64,000 nucleotides of DNA from Kiritimatiellia bacterium (GCA_028716365.1 JAQUPZ010000013.1:1-64000); one strand, 5' to 3'; numbered from the stretch's first letter, positions 51,706 to 60,417 are shown. Numbers and translations are program-made. Notes: generated by a model from the sequence alone, not told the origin.

Positions 51706-53739
51706 CTATTTTAAAGTGAAGTTTTTTTCAGAACCATCCATGTAACGTATTTTGAACGTGGAACCGGCATACTGAAGGTCCTTTACCGGGCAAGGGACAG
51801 ATGTCGTGCTCGGGAACAATGCGTACCGCATGGTCGTTTTGCCCTGTGCCTGTTTGCGGTAAATGGCCGTGGGTATCGGTCTGACACCACCGTAACCTGA
51901 CGACGAATCCGGCAACCAGCCCTGAACAACGGGCTCTTTCTGTCCTTTTACGATACCCACGCCATCTGCGCCAAACGCGAGTATTGTCAGGTTCGCGCCC
52001 TTGTCCTGTGTGGTTACTCGGAGACCATCCACCTTCACATCCGAAGCATCGAGATGGAACAGCATCTCGTAGGTATGCGCCTTATCGTCCTTCGGTTCAA
52101 GTTCGTCAACGATGGCAAAGAGATCAGGCTTGATGAACAACACGTGCCGCGTGTGTTCGACAATACGCTCTGCCTTTGGCCCCCACCCTTCCTCGTAAAC
52201 CGCCATCACGTGATCGAAAGTCGCGTTGCTTTCCCATACATGCGGCAACGGGTCTTTAACAACAAATGTTTCTCGCGGTGATTTACGACGGTTCTGATCA
52301 AAGCCATCTACCATCACCACGTTATGCGCCCGACTGCTCAGCACATAGCGTCGCCAGTCACTGGCATCGTATGTATAGACACCGCCTTCCACCAGCAACG
52401 ACTTTCCGAATGCCGTCAGGGTCACACCCAGTTTGTCCTCATGCTGATGGCCGAACCCGAACGGACCGCCTTCCATACAGAGCCAGACCGCATTGCGGTC
52501 CCAGCCACTGCGCATGAAGAATTGTCCGGCATAAGGGAACCGATACGAAATCTGTACAGGCGCCTTGCCCTGTTTACCGTCGGTGGCGACCCAGAGAAAG
52601 TCCTCGCGGTGCGGGAACAATTTTGCCCCCGTCTCCATCCAGCGCGTCACGGCACCTGCCCCGGAATCGTTCAGCGCCGGAGTCTTCCTCGTGGGCTGCA
52701 TCGAGAACAGGAAATAGTCGAACATCTTTTCCATCTTCGTTACGTAATCTTTTGGCAGTTCGAAACCTGTAAGCGGCACGAGATTCACCGGACCGAGAAA
52801 ATTATGAACCGTCACGCCGTGGTAGCCGGGTGCAAGTTCGATCTGTGCCCCATCGGGATAAACCTGTATATCCATCTCGCGGTAAATTCGGTCAATTGCC
52901 GTGTCACGCCAGGTCTTAGCGTCCTTGAATTCAGGGAACAGCGCGCCGACATGGTACAGCCCGTTGGACTCCATCGCCAGCCAGTTGCCCTTCGTAAAGA
53001 ACTGCATCAGGTAAATCGCGTGCTCAGCAAAGCTTTTCATCATCAGAATAAGCGCATCGTCATCAAACGACTTGGATGCGAGGAATAGATGGTAGACTTC
53101 CGGCCAGACGGAGCCCGCCCGGATACCAGCCTCGATTGTCCGCCAGCGGGAAAACGCCTTGTTATCCGCCTTCTTTACCGGCACGGGACAATCGCGTGTC
53201 CAGCTCTTCAGTTGAGCCACAAATTCCATCGCGTATTTCTCATTACCAGTCGCATAAAAGGCCCGACCCAGATCGATCCACATCGGATGCCGGCTGAGTT
53301 GCCAAGTCCATTCATGGTTTACCGGCCATTTCGAATCAGGTTGCGTCGTTGGATTGAATTTCCAGTCGATCGTCTCGCCGAACTGCCAATCGATACCTAT
53401 GCTTCTGAGCTGGTGCTTGAGCGCCTTCTCAGTACCCGTGATTCGCCGCTTCGGGTCACGTCCCACGCTTTTCGGATCGAACGTCCATGAAGGTATCTTG
53501 CGATTACGCAGGTGTTCCGCGAACGCATGTTTTGCTGCAGGCCAATCCGACTTTGTAACAGCGGCCTTAACCGCCGTGAGGTCGGCACGGTCAAGATCCA
53601 GCATGGCAAAGAATTGAGCATCAGTGAGCCCGGGTCCGGTTTCTGCTGTCGGAATGGATTCGGCGGCATGAAGTATCGTACAAACACACAGACAGATCAG
53701 TTTACAAGAAATTGCTTTTTTGACGCGGGTAGAAATCAT
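51706..53739 (-). CDS. Exported heparinase II/III-like polysaccharide lyase
   Basis: The 677-residue protein starts in leader element F (MISTRVKKAISCKL), which provides the signal peptide. The alpha/alpha toroid (about 60-390) includes YATGNEKYAMEFVAQLKSW, NWLAMESNGLYHVGALFPEF and LAPGYHGVTVHNFL. The antiparallel sheet domain starts near 400 with FFMRSGWDRNAVWLCM, then GHQHEDKLGVTLTAFGKSLL and SSRAHNVVMVDG. The Asn in ESNGLYH, Tyr in PGYHG and His in GHQHED fit the catalytic residues of the heparinase II/III, PL12, PL15, PL17 and PL21 families. The substrate is therefore probably a uronate-containing chain. Confidence 0.92.
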   Translation of the reverse strand: MISTRVKKAISCKLICLCVCTILHAAESIPTAETGPGLTDAQFFAMLDLDRADLTAVKAAVTKSDWPAAKHAFAEHLRNRKIPSWTFDPKSVGRDPKRRITGTEKALKHQLRSIGIDWQFGETIDWKFNPTTQPDSKWPVNHEWTWQLSRHPMWIDLGRAFYATGNEKYAMEFVAQLKSWTRDCPVPVKKADNKAFSRWRTIEAGIRAGSVWPEVYHLFLASKSFDDDALILMMKSFAEHAIYLMQFFTKGNWLAMESNGLYHVGALFPEFKDAKTWRDTAIDRIYREMDIQVYPDGAQIELAPGYHGVTVHNFLGPVNLVPLTGFELPKDYVTKMEKMFDYFLFSMQPTRKTPALNDSGAGAVTRWMETGAKLFPHREDFLWVATDGKQGKAPVQISYRFPYAGQFFMRSGWDRNAVWLCMEGGPFGFGHQHEDKLGVTLTAFGKSLLVEGGVYTYDASDWRRYVLSSRAHNVVMVDGFDQNRRKSPRETFVVKDPLPHVWESNATFDHVMAVYEEGWGPKAERIVEHTRHVLFIKPDLFAIVDELEPKDDKAHTYEMLFHLDASDVKVDGLRVTTQDKGANLTILAFGADGVGIVKGQKEPVVQGWLPDSSSGYGGVRPIPTAIYRKQAQGKTTMRYALFPSTTSVPCPVKDLQYAGSTFKIRYMDGSEKNFTLK

Positions 53740-53760
53740 AATTATTGTTGCCTTGTTTTG
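53702..53760 (-). repeat. Leader element copy F (encodes an N-terminus)
   Basis: Sense strand is minus. AACAAGGCAACAATAATTAT, then GCGTCAAAAAAGCAATTTCT. It forms the ribosome site, start codon and first codons (MISTRVKKAIS) of the heparinase-like protein. Confidence 0.65.
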
Positions 53761-53769
53761 GCCATCTAT

Positions 53770-55140
53770 TCACATCGTTACAATACCGAGCGGTGGGACT
53801 GTTTCCCAACCGCCGCGCGTGAAGTCGGGAATCTCCACCATTGTGCCACCATGCAGAACTGAACGTTCGCTGAGTTCCACGATCGAACTCCACGACGCGG
53901 TGTCATAAACATCGATGTCAAGCGGTAGACCGTTCTTCAAACAGTAGCAGAACCGCAAATCCATCAGAAAGTCCACGCCACCGTGCCCTCCCATCTTTTT
54001 AGCGGCCTCGCCGTTCTTGTCCCAAAGCGGATGAACATACTTGTCCTTTAGCTCTTTCAATTTGTTCTCGTCCATCCAGTCATGTACGTCAGGTTCCAGC
54101 GCCACACGCAAGGGGTAATCGGCAAAAATGCCTTTCATTCCCGAAATCATGTTAATGCGACTGTAGGGCCGCGGGTTGGAGGTGGCGAACTGTACCATGA
54201 TCGTCCTGCCATTGCGCGTCCGGATAATGGAGGTGTTGACGTCACCCATCTTGTAGGCATCCCTGGCCTGCGGGCTGTCCTTCCCGTATTTTTCGGCCAC
54301 CACGCGATTACGCGTGAGTGAAGCGCTGCTCATCGAAGTCAACGCTTCCATCCGGTCACCGCGGTTAATGCCCATATATTGACAGACCGGACCGAGTCCA
54401 TGTGTAGGATAGGCATTCCCTGTGTGCTGCTTGTACCATCTTTGACGCCACTGTCCTCCTTTTTCGTCGGTGAGGTCCTCCTCCAGATATGATTTCCCGG
54501 TGTAATGAATGTAGCCGGCCTCGCCATGGACGAGATCGCCCAAAACTCCCTTGCGGCAGAGGTTGAGCGCGAGCATTTCATTAAAACCGTAACAGCAGTT
54601 CTCCAGAATCATACAGTGACGGCGTGTGGCTTCAGCCGTATCCACCAGGCGCCAGCAATCTTCGATCGTCAGGGCCGCTGGTACTTCCACAGCCGCATGT
54701 TTGCCGCATTGCATTGCGTACAATGCCATGGGCACATGCCAAAGAAACGGTGTGATAACATAAACCACATCGATATCCTTTAACTCACAAAGTTTATGCC
54801 AAATCTCTTCCGATCCAGTATAGGCGGCAGGCATAGGCCTGCCTTTCTCAACCAGAATCTTAGATTCGCGGACTACACGTTCCTCGCGTATATCGCACAA
54901 AGCCTTGATATCTACATCAGGGATTGCCGCCAAACGTCGCACAAAACTCGTGCCGCGCGCTCCTATCCCGATAATTCCTACGCGGATTCGATCCAGCGGT
55001 TCTGCCCGGAATCCAGCCATGCTGGCACCTCGCCTGGTCATAACACCCGATATCCCCTTACAACCCGTTTGCGGAAGCAGTGCAGACATGCCCCCTATAC
55101 ACGCGACTGTTTTAAGGAAACTTCTCCGATTAGTCTTCAT
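53770..55140 (-). CDS. Tat-exported Gfo/Idh/MocA protein of GH109 type
   Basis: From ATG 55140 (AGAGGAAT upstream) the product has 456 residues. A Tat leader (TNRRSFLKTVACIGGMSALL) ends at a possible lipobox (PQTGC). The Rossmann motif is VGIIGIGARGTSFVRRL. GH109 hallmarks are VYVITPFLWHVPMALYAM, AAVEVPAALTIEDCWRLVDT, HCMILENCCYGFNEMLALN and HGEAGYIHYTGKSYL. GH109 enzymes use NAD in a redox elimination mechanism to cut alpha-N-acetylgalactosamine; wider specificity is likely in PVC bacteria. It precedes the heparinase and GH2 genes on the same strand. Confidence 0.9.
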   Translation of the reverse strand: MKTNRRSFLKTVACIGGMSALLPQTGCKGISGVMTRRGASMAGFRAEPLDRIRVGIIGIGARGTSFVRRLAAIPDVDIKALCDIREERVVRESKILVEKGRPMPAAYTGSEEIWHKLCELKDIDVVYVITPFLWHVPMALYAMQCGKHAAVEVPAALTIEDCWRLVDTAEATRRHCMILENCCYGFNEMLALNLCRKGVLGDLVHGEAGYIHYTGKSYLEEDLTDEKGGQWRQRWYKQHTGNAYPTHGLGPVCQYMGINRGDRMEALTSMSSASLTRNRVVAEKYGKDSPQARDAYKMGDVNTSIIRTRNGRTIMVQFATSNPRPYSRINMISGMKGIFADYPLRVALEPDVHDWMDENKLKELKDKYVHPLWDKNGEAAKKMGGHGGVDFLMDLRFCYCLKNGLPLDIDVYDTASWSSIVELSERSVLHGGTMVEIPDFTRGGWETVPPLGIVTM

Positions 55141-55253
55141 GTGTATTCCTCTTTCCTCTGGAAAACCTTTACTGCTGTCCAAAAAAATCGTTTTCCGGAC
55201 AGCCTTCTCATTATTGCATGATCAACGATGTTCTCATCCAAAACCGACGTACG

Positions 55254-56654
55254 TCAGGCCAACCCCTGAGAAAGTTTGCCCAGTGTCATTCGTGCATCGC
55301 CGAGAAGAAGAATGGTCTTGGGATCTGCATAGAGCGGGTTTTCCACACCCGAGTATCCCGGTCGTCGATCCAGATTGCACACCACGATATGCTTCGCCTC
55401 GTGCGCCTTCAGAATCGGCATTCCTGAGATTGGAGTGCCTTCGACATTGATCGCGGCGGGATTCACCACGTCGCATGCGCCCACAATCAACACGAGATCG
55501 GTCCCGGCAAACTCAGGATTAATCTGTTCCATTTCACACAGTTTGTCGTATTCAACCTCTGCCTCAGCGAGCAATACGTTCATGTGACCCGGCATCCGGC
55601 CCGCAACAGGATGAATGGCATATTTTACCTCTTTATTCATTCCCTCCAATTTCTTTGCCAGTCCCACAAGTTCAAGCTGGGCCTGCGCCAGCGCCATGCC
55701 ATAGCCCGGGATGATAATCACACGGTTGGCGTTCTTTGCCACTTCGATTGCCCGAGCAAGAAGATCCTGCCCGCTCGATTCCTGAACCGCCACGGAAGGA
55801 GGACGTGCCTGGGTCGTCACTGCCATACCAGCGGCCGTTTTCGGTCGGATACCGACAAACACTTTCCATAGATTCCTGTTCATGGCCTTGCACATGACGT
55901 GTGTTAAAATGGAACCGGACGCAGCTACCGTCGCACCGCAGGCGATGAGCAGTCGATTTTGGATAATAATGCCGCAAAATGCCGCGGCCACTCCGGCCGT
56001 CGCGTTCAGGAATGAAATCAACACGGGCATATCGGCCCCCCCAATGCGAATCGAGAACACCACGCCAAGCCATATGGAAAACAGGATCAGGATGATGAGG
56101 GCATACAGGACCGCTGTGCCGGAAACATGTCCCGCAAAAACTCCCAATGTCACAATGACGACAACGGTTCCTGACAAGATCAGGTTATGTCTTGGAAAGA
56201 CCGTCGGCGTTTGCTTCAGGCGATTAGCCAACTTCCCGCCGGCGACCATGCTACCGCTGAAAGTCGCCGCACCAATGATAAGGCCGACAATACCCGAGAC
56301 TTCACTTGTCACTGAAAGATGTGTCGCATCCTTTATCAGCTCAACAAACGAAACAAGAAAGGCCGCTACGCCTCCAGCCCCGTGCTGGAAAGCAACCATC
56401 GCGGGAATTTGAACCATGTTTACCCGCATCGCCACAAACCAGCCAACCATCGACCCTACAAGGAAGACAATGAGAACCAAGGCGGGTGTCAGGATCGGAT
56501 CGCGATATAACACGACCGTCAATGCGCACAACAGGGCAAATGCGGCGGTCAGGTTACCCCACCGGGCACTTTCAGGCCTTCGAAACATCCGTATTCCCAG
56601 AAAGATAATCAGGATGATGGCCAAATCGATCAGGAGATTCCACGCACTGTCCAC
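55254..56654 (-). CDS. pntB: Proton-translocating NAD(P) transhydrogenase subunit beta
   Basis: The 466-residue protein has the full PntB length, starting with GTG. About eight or nine hydrophobic segments are followed by the NADP-binding domain III (about 285-466). This contains VIIIPGYGMALAQAQLELVGLAKKL, KYAIHPVAGRMPGHMNVLLAEA, VLIVGACDVVNPAA, GTPISGMPILKAHEAK and the end ILLLGDARMTLGKL, all highly conserved. With the two alpha subunits it moves hydride between NADH and NADP+ across the inner membrane, driven by protons. It is the last gene of the operon. Confidence 0.98.
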   Translation of the reverse strand: MDSAWNLLIDLAIILIIFLGIRMFRRPESARWGNLTAAFALLCALTVVLYRDPILTPALVLIVFLVGSMVGWFVAMRVNMVQIPAMVAFQHGAGGVAAFLVSFVELIKDATHLSVTSEVSGIVGLIIGAATFSGSMVAGGKLANRLKQTPTVFPRHNLILSGTVVVIVTLGVFAGHVSGTAVLYALIILILFSIWLGVVFSIRIGGADMPVLISFLNATAGVAAAFCGIIIQNRLLIACGATVAASGSILTHVMCKAMNRNLWKVFVGIRPKTAAGMAVTTQARPPSVAVQESSGQDLLARAIEVAKNANRVIIIPGYGMALAQAQLELVGLAKKLEGMNKEVKYAIHPVAGRMPGHMNVLLAEAEVEYDKLCEMEQINPEFAGTDLVLIVGACDVVNPAAINVEGTPISGMPILKAHEAKHIVVCNLDRRPGYSGVENPLYADPKTILLLGDARMTLGKLSQGLA

Positions 56655-56702
56655 GGTATTTCAGTTCCTTTCTTTGGCACTCAAAACCCCTTGCGCAACC
56701 TG

Positions 56703-57023
56703 TTATTCCTTCAAGCGGTGTTCTTCCTGACCGCTATCGACACCACTGCTCTTCTTGAACATCTTTGTGATGCGATCGGTGATGACGAACCCGCCTACCA
56801 CATTGAATGCCGCCATGGCGATCGCTATGCCGCCCAGAACCTTCTGCGGAATATCCAGCTCAACGGAGAACAACAGCAGAGCACCGATGATGGTAACCGC
56901 GGAAATTGCATTGGTCATGGACATCAGTGGTGTGTGCAACATCTGGGGTACTTTGGAAATGAGTATGTATCCTAGCACAAAGGACACTGTGAAGACCGAA
57001 ATCATCAACAATAGGTCTGTCAC
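56703..57023 (-). CDS. pntAB: NAD(P) transhydrogenase subunit alpha part 2
   Basis: This 106-residue protein has GTG start and AGGAG eleven bases upstream. Three or four transmembrane helices (LLLMISVFTVSFVLGYILIS, TPLMSMTNAISAVTIIGALL, GGIAIAMAAFNVVGGFVIT) match the small membrane subunit of three-gene transhydrogenases as in Rhodospirillum. The conserved TPLMSMTNAIS is intact. Confidence 0.97.
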   Translation of the reverse strand: MTDLLLMISVFTVSFVLGYILISKVPQMLHTPLMSMTNAISAVTIIGALLLFSVELDIPQKVLGGIAIAMAAFNVVGGFVITDRITKMFKKSSGVDSGQEEHRLKE

Positions 57024-57074
57024 CGCTGGTATCTCTCCTTGTCTTCAAACATTCGGGCGTTCAACGGCGGCTGC

Positions 57075-58235
57075 TCACGCTCCACTCATAGCCTTCAGCG
57101 CGCCTTTATGAACAATCTTACCCTGATATGTAACGAGTGAGTTTTGTACGATGTCGTCTTCCATGTCCGGTTTACCCATCCCCTTCTTGAACAGGTTCTC
57201 AACGTAGCAAAACATGTTGTTCGCATAGAGCCAACTGGCGTGAACAGGCATCGAACCGGGAATGTTCAGCCGTCCACAGATGAACACACCATTCTTGACG
57301 ATCTCAGAACCGGGCTCCGTGAGTGCGCAGTTACCACCCTGATCGACCGAGACGTCCACAATGACCGAACCGGGTTTTATACCACCGAACATCGCCTCCG
57401 TGATCAAAACCGGCGCCACCTCGCTGGGCACCAGGGCGCTTAGAATGATAATGTCAGCCTCTTCCAGGAGCGGTCGCAGGGCCGTCCTCTCCTTTTCCAG
57501 CCATTCGGCGGGCAGTGACTTCGCGTAACCGCCTTCTCCACGTGCCACGTTGTCCGGAACCACGAAACCGCCGATCTTGGCTCCCAGGCTGCCGGCTCCC
57601 TGGCGGGCGTCTTCACGGATATCCACTGCCTTAATCACGCCGCCGAGTCGCTTCGCGGTGGCGATCGCCTGCAAACCGACAACGCCAATCCCTATAACCA
57701 GGAAATTGGCCGGCTTAATAGTCCCAATGGTGGTGGTCATCATGGGAACAATCTTCGGAAATTGGCCGGCGGCGATGATAACAGACTTGTAGCCGGTCAC
57801 CGTACTCATTGATGTCAACGCATCCATCTTCTGTGCCCGTGATGTACGCGGAATGCCGTCCATCGTAAACGACGTGATGTTCCGGTCGCGCAGCATCCGG
57901 ATCATCGGATGATTTGGAGGCGCGGCTGGATGGAGAAACGTGATCAGGCTCAAACCTTCCCGCATCATCTCCACTTCATGTTTACCGGTTCTGGTATTGA
58001 GACAGGGCTGTTTTACCTTCAGAACAAGGTCCGACCGCAAGAACAATTCCTGCACATCCTGGATGATCTTGGCGCCCGCTTCTTCGTATTCCCGGTCCGA
58101 CCGCAGCGCGCCCTCGCCCGCCGCTGATTCAACCCAGACATCGAACCCGGCCTTCACGTATTTCGCAACCGTCTCAGGCAGTGCTGCAACCCGCTTTTCG
58201 TTTTCGAGAATTTCCTTTGGAACTCCGATAATCAC
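57075..58235 (-). CDS. pntAA: NAD(P) transhydrogenase subunit alpha part 1
   Basis: This 386-residue NAD-binding subunit starts with GTG after an ideal AAGGAGGT. Features are MIIGVPKEILENEKRVAALP, ITSFTMDGIPRTSRAQKMDALTS-type segment, Rossmann motif FLVIGIGVVGLQAIATAKRL, the RQGAGSLGAK loop and SVIVDVSVDQGGNC. It is the first gene of the operon and lies 198 bases downstream of a promoter shared in sequence with the sialidase-like gene. Confidence 0.97.
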   Translation of the reverse strand: MIIGVPKEILENEKRVAALPETVAKYVKAGFDVWVESAAGEGALRSDREYEEAGAKIIQDVQELFLRSDLVLKVKQPCLNTRTGKHEVEMMREGLSLITFLHPAAPPNHPMIRMLRDRNITSFTMDGIPRTSRAQKMDALTSMSTVTGYKSVIIAAGQFPKIVPMMTTTIGTIKPANFLVIGIGVVGLQAIATAKRLGGVIKAVDIREDARQGAGSLGAKIGGFVVPDNVARGEGGYAKSLPAEWLEKERTALRPLLEEADIIILSALVPSEVAPVLITEAMFGGIKPGSVIVDVSVDQGGNCALTEPGSEIVKNGVFICGRLNIPGSMPVHASWLYANNMFCYVENLFKKGMGKPDMEDDIVQNSLVTYQGKIVHKGALKAMSGA

Positions 58236-58410
58236 AATGAGACCTCCTTTTCATTATCCAGCCGAATCCTATAAACTGCGGCATCACTCGCCGTCCGCCA
58301 AGGAGGTAAATCGTTACGTTTTCCCAATCCTCCTCTGACAGTTGCGGAGGGTCGCGCGCATGACCAGGATCTGAGGCGAATCCAGAAGATTGCCTATCTT
58401 GTTGGAGAAC

Positions 58411-58438
58411 TCTATATCAGAGACTCTTCAGGTGTCAA
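58411..58438 (-). promoter_or_regulatory. Sigma-70-type promoter of the transhydrogenase operon
   Basis: Minus-strand TTGACA (58438-58433), a 16-base spacer and TATAGA (58416-58411) with extended -10 TGA. Expected start is near 58404, so the leader to the pntAA GTG is about 170 bases. It contains one weak hairpin (CCTCC at 58329-58333, GGAGG at 58346-58350). Spacing and flanks match the promoter at 2562-2589. Confidence 0.65.
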
Positions 58439-58480
58439 TGGTTAACCGGTTAATCCGATTGAACTCACTTTCAGTAAACG

Positions 58481-59131
58481 TCAAAATGGTTTCTGAAACC
58501 GGAGGAAGACCTGATACTTTAGATAGTGGAACTCTCCATCCAGACGCAAGCCGGCATCTGTACAAATTCTGACCAAATCATCACGGGGAATGAGTTTCTC
58601 GTAGGGATCAAATTTTACGTCCTTACTCTTCCTGTAATCAATCAGGTAAAGGAATCCTCCCGATTTGAGAGCCCGGACAGTATTTTTAACCAGTGGCAAA
58701 CGCTGTGCTTTTGGGACCTCGTGCAGGAGATCACAAACAAACAGCGCATCTACACAGCTTGGCTGAAGCTTGGTGTCAGTCGGCTCTGAGACGATGACCA
58801 CCACGTTAATCAGGTGCTCTTGCTCGGCCTTCTTCTTAAGTACGTCGAGCGAGTGTGCATTGATATCAACCATATAAACGAGTCCCTGTTCGCCAACAGA
58901 CCTGGCTAATCGCAAAGCAAAATATCCTTCACCACAGCCAATGTCGGCCACCCTGGTTCCATGCTTTAAACCAAGGTCACTTATAACCCTGTCAGGCTGT
59001 TGCCAGTCATTTCTATCCTCAGCAAAGGAAAATGCAGAACTCAGGATCAGACAAGCAAGAACACTATGTACAAGCGGTATCATAACCATGACTGGAGAAA
59101 CCAAAGAAATATTATTCATTTCTGTTTTCAT
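58481..59131 (-). CDS. Exported or membrane-anchored class I SAM-dependent methyltransferase
   Basis: The 216-residue protein has a hydrophobic leader (VMVMIPLVHSVLACLILSSAFSF, about residues 14-36) and then a complete methyltransferase core: VADIGCGEGYFALRLARSVG, VYMVDINAHSLDVLKK, VDALFVCDLLHEVP and ALKSGGFLYLIDYR. The SAM motif is intact. SAM is not expected in the periplasm, so the leader may serve as a membrane anchor with the domain inside, or the domain may have another use. The ATG overlaps the stop of the TolB-like gene (ATGA). Confidence 0.85.
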   Translation of the reverse strand: MKTEMNNISLVSPVMVMIPLVHSVLACLILSSAFSFAEDRNDWQQPDRVISDLGLKHGTRVADIGCGEGYFALRLARSVGEQGLVYMVDINAHSLDVLKKKAEQEHLINVVVIVSEPTDTKLQPSCVDALFVCDLLHEVPKAQRLPLVKNTVRALKSGGFLYLIDYRKSKDVKFDPYEKLIPRDDLVRICTDAGLRLDGEFHYLKYQVFLRFQKPF

Positions 59132-60198
59132 TTACCTGCCGCCTGCCGGATATATACCCAATCAGGTTCTTTGCATGAGGCACCGTCTACTGTAATGACA
59201 ACCCAGCGATTTGACCGCGTGGTGTCGGCCACGCAGATGTTCCAGCCTGGCGCCTCGGCACCGGTAAGCCCCGGTGCATTTTTCATTTTACCTTGAAGCT
59301 TATCGCCATAACTGAATGCGATATAGCGACCATCCGGAGACCAGTCGGCGTATATTGCCCTCATTGGGTCTTTGTTTTGTACAAGGTTGTAAATACCTGA
59401 AGCCTTTGGAATCGGCAGAGAGAAATCAAGATCGGCCACACCAGTAGCATAATTACCGTTTCCCCATGTAACCTTTTTACCGTCAGGGTTCAGATCAGGG
59501 CGGCAACCGTCAAGACCAAGGTGAAACACATTGGTTCCATTAGCTTCAAGTGCAATGATGCCATGTGTAAACCCCATTCCTCCGTGCACCGTGGCCACAA
59601 ACCAATTGCCGTCCGGCGACCAGTTAAGGCAGTAAAGATGATTGATTGCAGAATTTGGATGTGCATGTGTCTGGCCGGTCTTCAGATCGAATACTACGAT
59701 GCCTTTTGTGGCGTAATCAGTGAGTGTAAATCTCTTGAATTCTCCGGGCAGGTAGGCAATGGATTTACCATCTGCACTCCATGCCGGATCGCGCGCGTTG
59801 TCAGCAATTTTCCGGCGTTCACTTCCGTCGATATTCATCAGGTAAAGGTTGCGTGATTTCGTCACTCCTGTTAATTCGTCCACCTCAAAGCAAATCCGGG
59901 TGCCATCAGGGGATACCTTAGGATACAGTTCGTCCACTTCGGGGGTACGGGTCAGGTTTACGGGATTTGATCCGTCCGCATTCACCAGGTAAAACTCCCA
60001 ATTGCCATCGCGGCGGGTTTCGTAGACAAGCTTGTGCGGATATACCTTTAATTCCTGAAGCAATGCCGGAGTTGCTTCCTTTGGCTGGACAGAATTGATC
60101 GAAGATTCTCCAGCCGAAATATTTTGATTTCCAAATAACGTACAAAACAAGAACACTGCCACCACTATCGCCAATAAATATTTCTTGCTATTCATCAT
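59128..60198 (-). CDS. Exported TolB-like WD40/PD40 propeller protein
   Basis: The 356-residue protein has a signal peptide (SKKYLLAIVVAVFLFCTLFG). PD40-type repeats follow: WEFYLVNADGSNPVNLTR, SPDGTRICFEVDE, DPAWSADGKSIAYLPG, LNWSPDGNWFVATVHG, RPDLNPDGKKVTWGN and ADWSPDGRYIAFSYGD. The C-terminus has WNICVADTTRSNRWVVIT. It is a periplasmic propeller without visible catalytic residues. The upstream leader carries leader element G and repeat 2. Confidence 0.88.
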   Translation of the reverse strand: MMNSKKYLLAIVVAVFLFCTLFGNQNISAGESSINSVQPKEATPALLQELKVYPHKLVYETRRDGNWEFYLVNADGSNPVNLTRTPEVDELYPKVSPDGTRICFEVDELTGVTKSRNLYLMNIDGSERRKIADNARDPAWSADGKSIAYLPGEFKRFTLTDYATKGIVVFDLKTGQTHAHPNSAINHLYCLNWSPDGNWFVATVHGGMGFTHGIIALEANGTNVFHLGLDGCRPDLNPDGKKVTWGNGNYATGVADLDFSLPIPKASGIYNLVQNKDPMRAIYADWSPDGRYIAFSYGDKLQGKMKNAPGLTGAEAPGWNICVADTTRSNRWVVITVDGASCKEPDWVYIRQAAGK

Positions 60199-60205
60199 TA
60201 TCTCA

Positions 60206-60250
60206 TTAGTTCAGGTTTTTGATTATAAGAAATTGCATTTCAATGTGGGA
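60206..60250 (-). repeat. Leader element copy G, with 10-codon upstream ORF
   Basis: The minus strand contains AAATGCAATTTCTTATAATC. ATG at 60238 and TAA at 60206 give MQFLIIKNLN. Only the downstream half of the element is kept. It ends eight bases before the TolB-like gene start. Confidence 0.5.
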
Positions 60251-60252
60251 TG

Positions 60253-60305
60253 GAAACATAAGTTCGACCAGTCTTCAATTCGGATCTGGAACTAATTTCA
60301 AAATT
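60253..60305 (-). repeat. Repeat 2, copy 2
   Basis: The minus strand begins AATTTTGAAATTAGTTCCAG and ends GAACTTATGTTTC. It matches 36481-36534. Here it lies directly upstream of leader element G, suggesting that it carries the promoter. Confidence 0.6.
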
Positions 60306-60417
60306 AAAGGTTTTGGCCGACAGGAAACTGCCTTGCTAAAAATCAGGCCAGAAAGAAGGGCAAACCCTGGAGAACCGTGTATTCCTTTTATTCCCGCTGT
60401 AACAGGAAAAATGGATT

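Noticed and set aside
58236-58410. Riboswitch in the transhydrogenase leader
   Set aside because: Only one weak five-pair hairpin with a 12-base loop was found, and no known aptamer consensus.
2485-60250. The seven leader elements as a CRISPR array or insertion sequence
   Set aside because: They are single, widely spaced, oriented with genes, without spacers, terminal repeats or transposase genes.
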